Translations under genes and position numbers: made by a program
Shown: piece after piece, positions 28,927 through 32,590 of the stretch
Position numbering within the stretch: the stretch's first letter is position 1
How the letters are laid out: each line of letters starts with the position of its first letter
Assembly (NCBI GenBank): GCA_015657575.1
Contig: JACDQN010000502.1
Coordinates: 1-32,590 of the forward strand
DNA: 32,590 bases
Reading direction: 5' to 3'
From: Sphingopyxis sp.
Lineage (GTDB): Bacteria; Pseudomonadota; Alphaproteobacteria; Sphingomonadales; Sphingomonadaceae
The notes under the pieces: model-generated
The model's input: only the letters and a program-made list of their open reading frames with translations
Told to the model about the DNA's origin: nothing
The model's database searches: none

Positions 28927-30113
28927 GCCTCCCTCCTCCGGAAGCCCATGGCGGCGCGATAATATTCCCAGTGCGGAAGATTGCCGCTCTCGTCGTTCTG
29001 ACGGAATTCGAACCCGAGCCGGGATGGATCGGTGACGCCTTTTTGGAAGATGGCCTTGCCGGGGGTGCGATTGCCGATCTGGACCCGGTGGAAAACCGAG
29101 GCGTCTTCCATACTGATCAGGCCGGACGGGCCGATCGCGTTGGAGCTTTGCCTTATTCGGTGCAAGACCATCGCGTCATCGTCGTCCTGATGCGCGAAAT
29201 AGGCGTAGGTGACTTCCACCTCGTCGATTGCGACAGGCGTAGCGAAACGGATGCTGATGACGTTCAGGTAATTTGAGGCGACGAGCATCGGAAAGAGAGC
29301 GAGCACGCTGGCGTTTTTCGGCCGCCCCTCGTCGCGAAACTCGATGACCGAAGCATCGCGGATTACGCTCGTGGGCTGGGGAACGGTCAACTCGGTTTCG
29401 ATGCAATAATGGCCACGTCCGGTAGTCGCATACTGGCGGCCTGCGCCGCCCTGCCAGTTGAGCATCGTGAACGCCTGGTGCAGGAGCGGCGGATGATAGC
29501 CGTCGTTGTCGCTATAGGCTTTCCAGTTGGTCAGATACCGGACCCGATGATAGCCAATCAGCTTGAGGCGTCCGTCACCGGCCATGATGTCCAGCAACGA
29601 CCCTTTCGCTTCCTGCAGGAAGTCGTCGAGGCTTTCGGTGTCCGGCGACAGCGTCACGAACAGGAGGCCGCCGACCGATTCCTGCCGCGGCTGGGTCAGC
29701 GGATAGTCTTTCTTGTCGAAACCGGGGATGAATTCGCGCTGATTGGGGCAGCCGACCAACTCGCCCTCTTTGTTGAACAGCCACCGATGATAGGGGCATT
29801 CGAATTCGGCTCGATTGCCCGAAGGCTTTACCTCGATCTGGGTGCTGCGATGTGAGCAGGCGTTGAAGAATGCCCTGACCCGTCCGTCGTCGCCGCGGAT
29901 GATGAGCAGGGGGACGTCCGCAAGATTGCAGGTTTTGAAGTCCCCCGGGTGCGGCACTTCGCTTTCGTGCGCAACGGGATGCCACTCGGCTCCACGGAAA
30001 ATCCGGTCGATCTCGGCTTGGTAGAGGTCTTGCCGGACGAAAATCTCCTTGGGGATTTCGTTAAAATTTGCCGGCCAGACAATGTCTTGAAGATAAGCCT
30101 CCGGAACCGTCAT
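28923..30113 (-). CDS. Rieske oxygenase alpha subunit, set D
   Basis: 396 aa; FFNACSHRSTQIEVKPSGNRAEFECPYHRWLF; YLTNWKAYSDNDGYHPPLLHQAF. Confidence 0.92.
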   Translation of the reverse strand: MTVPEAYLQDIVWPANFNEIPKEIFVRQDLYQAEIDRIFRGAEWHPVAHESEVPHPGDFKTCNLADVPLLIIRGDDGRVRAFFNACSHRSTQIEVKPSGNRAEFECPYHRWLFNKEGELVGCPNQREFIPGFDKKDYPLTQPRQESVGGLLFVTLSPDTESLDDFLQEAKGSLLDIMAGDGRLKLIGYHRVRYLTNWKAYSDNDGYHPPLLHQAFTMLNWQGGAGRQYATTGRGHYCIETELTVPQPTSVIRDASVIEFRDEGRPKNASVLALFPMLVASNYLNVISIRFATPVAIDEVEVTYAYFAHQDDDDAMVLHRIRQSSNAIGPSGLISMEDASVFHRVQIGNRTPGKAIFQKGVTDPSRLGFEFRQNDESGNLPHWEYYRAAMGFRRREA

Positions 30114-30205
30114 CTCCCATCCTTTCTCTTTGCTATTTCGCCGCCCGCGTCACCTCGCGATGCGGTCACATTCATCCCATGCCCGCTGCCCACCGGGGCC
30201 CAAGT

Positions 30206-31060
30206 CTATGTGGACAACTCCTTGATTTTCGGGGTTGCGCCCCACATGCAGAAGCTCTTCGGTTCAAAGCCGAACTGGCGTTCCCTGTAGGTCTCTTCGT
30301 CGACCTCGCGCACGCCGACGGAATATTCAAAGACCATCCCGTCGGGACCCTCGAAATATACGAACCGCGCGCCCGAAGTCGGATGCCGGCCGGGTCCGAA
30401 GACGATGGGAACCTTATGCTGGCTAAGCAGCGCGTAGCTGCGCTGCACATCGTCGATCGACTGAACCTGGTGGTTGATGTGCTGGATACCGCACCGGTCT
30501 GCGGGGACGAGCGCGATGCTGTGGTGAATCTGGCTCAGACGGAGCAGCGGGAGCTCGCCTACCCGGTCACTGACGCGTGCATTGCATATTTGGGTCCAGA
30601 AATGCTCATCGCGACCGGGATCCCGGCTGAACAGACCGACGTGACTGAAACCCGTAATTCCCGCGTCGCGAGACAGCTGCGCGCCATTGCCACCGATCTG
30701 CGGCGAAACCGCGAATTCGATGCGTCCCCCGCTGGGGTCACGAAAGGCTATGAATTCGGAAACGTGCCGCTGCTCGCGTTCCTCATGCGAACCGTAGCAC
30801 ACCTCATACCCTAATGCTTCGAGCGTTTTCGCCGCATTGAGGAGATCCTCCCCATTCGCCAATTCGAAGCCGACAATCGTTTCGGATGGGTCGCCGATCT
30901 CGTAGCTCATCGTGCTCATGCGACTATCGGAGCGAAACGACAGGCGATCAACCGCGCGATCGACAGGCTCCAGGCCAAGTATTCGCGTGGCGAAATCGGT
31001 ACGCGCGACATCCGGTGTCTTGAGACGAGTATAAGCGATGTCAATGATGTTGATGGTCAT
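30206..31060 (-). CDS. VOC-superfamily extradiol dioxygenase-like protein (predicted metal ligands present)
   Basis: MTINIIDIAYTRLKTPDVARTDFATRILGLEP...; GFSHVGLFSRD (H), GIQHINHQVQSIDDV (H), GPDGMVFEYSVG (E). Confidence 0.85.
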   Translation of the reverse strand: MTINIIDIAYTRLKTPDVARTDFATRILGLEPVDRAVDRLSFRSDSRMSTMSYEIGDPSETIVGFELANGEDLLNAAKTLEALGYEVCYGSHEEREQRHVSEFIAFRDPSGGRIEFAVSPQIGGNGAQLSRDAGITGFSHVGLFSRDPGRDEHFWTQICNARVSDRVGELPLLRLSQIHHSIALVPADRCGIQHINHQVQSIDDVQRSYALLSQHKVPIVFGPGRHPTSGARFVYFEGPDGMVFEYSVGVREVDEETYRERQFGFEPKSFCMWGATPKIKELST

Positions 31061-31935
31061 GGCAACGTTCCTCCCAATTCTTCGAGGTTGGAGGTCGAAC
31101 CCCAACTGCATAGCGAGGCGGGAGAATCGGCAAACTGCCGTGGCCGGCGTCCGACGGGCGACGGATCCGATCGGGTCGAATAGGTGAAATAGCTGTCGGG
31201 CGAGGGCCCGCTGAAGGTCAGAAACACTTCACCGCTCGCGGGTTCCTTGCCTGGGCCGCGGACAATGCCGACCTGCCGGTCAAGGAGAAAATATTTCGAC
31301 TGCATCACGGCGTCGATGCTCTCGACCTCAAACCCCACGACGAGGAAGCTCTCGCGCTTGCTCGGCACAATCATGATCCTGTGATGCTGATCGTCCCAGC
31401 CGAGGTAGATTGCGTCGCCCACCCGATCGGTGATCCGCGCTCCGAGGATGTCCACCCACACAGCGGCGTCAGACGCCGGGTCCCGGCTGCCGAGGATCAC
31501 GTGTGACAGGCCGACAATTCCCGCATCGCGCGATGGAAAATATCGCTCGCCGCTCTCCTCGGCCCGAACGACCAGCTCGATGAGATTGCCGCTTAGGTCG
31601 CGACAGGCGAGCCCCGCGTGATAGCGGCGGCTTCGACACAGATCGTGAGGGATCGCCTCGACATCCCAATTTCGCTCCCTGAGTTTCCCGGAGACTTCCT
31701 GCAGCTGCTCGACGGTTCTCAGCGACACCGCCACGCTGGGCCGGAGGCTGCTCCCGGAACCGTCGAACTCCAGGCAATAGGACCGAGAGTCAGAACGGAA
31801 CCGTTCGGCTTCCGGCAACCGTTCGCTGTGCTGCAGGCCGACGGTATCAACGGCGAGCCGCGTGGCTTCGCTAAGCGACTGAACCGGGATCCGTACGAAC
31901 CGTAGCTGCTCCAGCATTTGCCACCTCAAATCCAA
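31057..31935 (-). CDS. VOC-superfamily extradiol dioxygenase-like paralog lacking two predicted metal ligands
   Basis: MDLRWQMLEQLRFVRIPVQSLSEATRLAVDTVGL...; GLSHVILGSRD keeps H, but FLVVGFEVESIDAV and SGPSPDSYFTYSTR lack the second H and the E; ATGA overlap with 30206..31060. Confidence 0.82.
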   Translation of the reverse strand: MDLRWQMLEQLRFVRIPVQSLSEATRLAVDTVGLQHSERLPEAERFRSDSRSYCLEFDGSGSSLRPSVAVSLRTVEQLQEVSGKLRERNWDVEAIPHDLCRSRRYHAGLACRDLSGNLIELVVRAEESGERYFPSRDAGIVGLSHVILGSRDPASDAAVWVDILGARITDRVGDAIYLGWDDQHHRIMIVPSKRESFLVVGFEVESIDAVMQSKYFLLDRQVGIVRGPGKEPASGEVFLTFSGPSPDSYFTYSTRSDPSPVGRRPRQFADSPASLCSWGSTSNLEELGGTLP

Positions 31936-32167
31936 TGATCAGTCAGTCTGTACTGTTTGTTTTGATTCGGGGCAAGCCTTATCGCGAGTCCCGAGAGGGG
32001 TGTCGTCATGACCGGGGCGATGTGCTGAGCGGCACCTGGCAGCATAGGGTTGTTATCGCCCGCTCGTCGCGAACGTTCGATCCTTCAACGCGCAGGGCCC
32101 GAGGCAAAGAGCGGCCGGCTTCGGCGAGCCCGTCGAGAGCGATCTGGTAGTCCCCGCTGCCCCGATA

Positions 32168-32389
32168 TCAGACGTGTCGTGTCGGGCGATCCGCCGAAAG
32201 GGGAAGCACTAGCTTGTTCGGTACCCGACCGCGTGCGAGCCTCTTCAGGATTGGAAGCGCGTTGGGATAGGCGTCGGCGAATGCCAGAGGCTGACCGTCG
32301 GCGCCCAGCCTCACTTCAAAGACCGGCCCGTCGCCACAAGCGCAGCCACCGGCACTCTGTCCTCGCATGAAGCGCTCGGGTTGAGCCAT
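32168..32389 (-). CDS. hypothetical small protein, possibly truncated
   Basis: MAQPERFMRGQSAGGCACGDGPVFEVRLGADGQPLAFADAYPNALPILKRLARGRVPNKLVLPLSADRPTRHV*; GGAG 7 nt upstream of ATG at 32389. No family recognised. Confidence 0.4.
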   Translation of the reverse strand: MAQPERFMRGQSAGGCACGDGPVFEVRLGADGQPLAFADAYPNALPILKRLARGRVPNKLVLPLSADRPTRHV

Positions 32390-32590
32390 GTCGGTCTCCA
32401 AGCAGAGATTCGTTTCCTAGTAGACAACACGTTGCACAAAATGGCTCGTCGGTCAATTGGCGTTGGCATGCGAAGCCAAGAGCGGTCTGCCTCGAGGAAG
32501 AGCCTCACCGCCGAAAGATCGCCGGCTCGGTCGGACGATTTTGCTGACACGACAAGAGGTTAGGTAGGGCTCCCTGCCGCCATATTCGCA

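Noticed and set aside
30206-31935. Tandem VOC genes as a two-subunit LigAB-type (class III) dioxygenase
   Set aside because: Both proteins are two-domain VOC (type I) sequences, not LigA/LigB-like.
1-32590. CRISPR arrays, tRNA/rRNA genes, IS elements or phage genes
   Set aside because: No direct-repeat arrays, tRNA-like sequences, transposase/integrase ORFs or phage structural genes were recognised on reading.

Overview
This window is GC-rich and reads like an alphaproteobacterial, sphingomonad-like aromatic catabolic cluster. No rRNA, tRNA, CRISPR array or transposase was recognised. There are three blocks. (1) A minus-strand block (1-~9955): Rieske oxygenase alpha/beta + PdxA-family dehydrogenase + GST, followed by a meta-cleavage lower pathway (hydrolase, catechol 2,3-dioxygenase, GlcG/HbpS-like protein, hydroxymuconic semialdehyde dehydrogenase, oxopentenoate hydratase, acylating acetaldehyde dehydrogenase, 4-hydroxy-2-oxovalerate aldolase cut by the window edge). 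(2) A divergent plus-strand block (~10203-17835): BphC/NahC-type extradiol dioxygenase, Rieske ferredoxin, beta, alpha (salicylate-hydroxylase-like), NahD-type isomerase, TonB receptor, acyl-CoA synthetase. (3) A long minus-strand block (31935 to 17899): tandem VOC proteins, Rieske alpha/beta, TonB receptor, aldehyde dehydrogenase, MFS transporter, a second Rieske alpha/beta + PdxA module, class II aldolase/decarboxylase, SDR and TetR regulator. Main points of interest: four oxygenase alpha/beta pairs with one ferredoxin and no reductase; a repeated alpha-beta-PdxA module resembling tphA2A3B; a tandem extradiol-dioxygenase pair in which one copy has lost predicted metal ligands; a perfect palindrome in the divergent promoter; and about ten single-base frameshifts across seven genes, which look more like sequence error than real decay but need checking.
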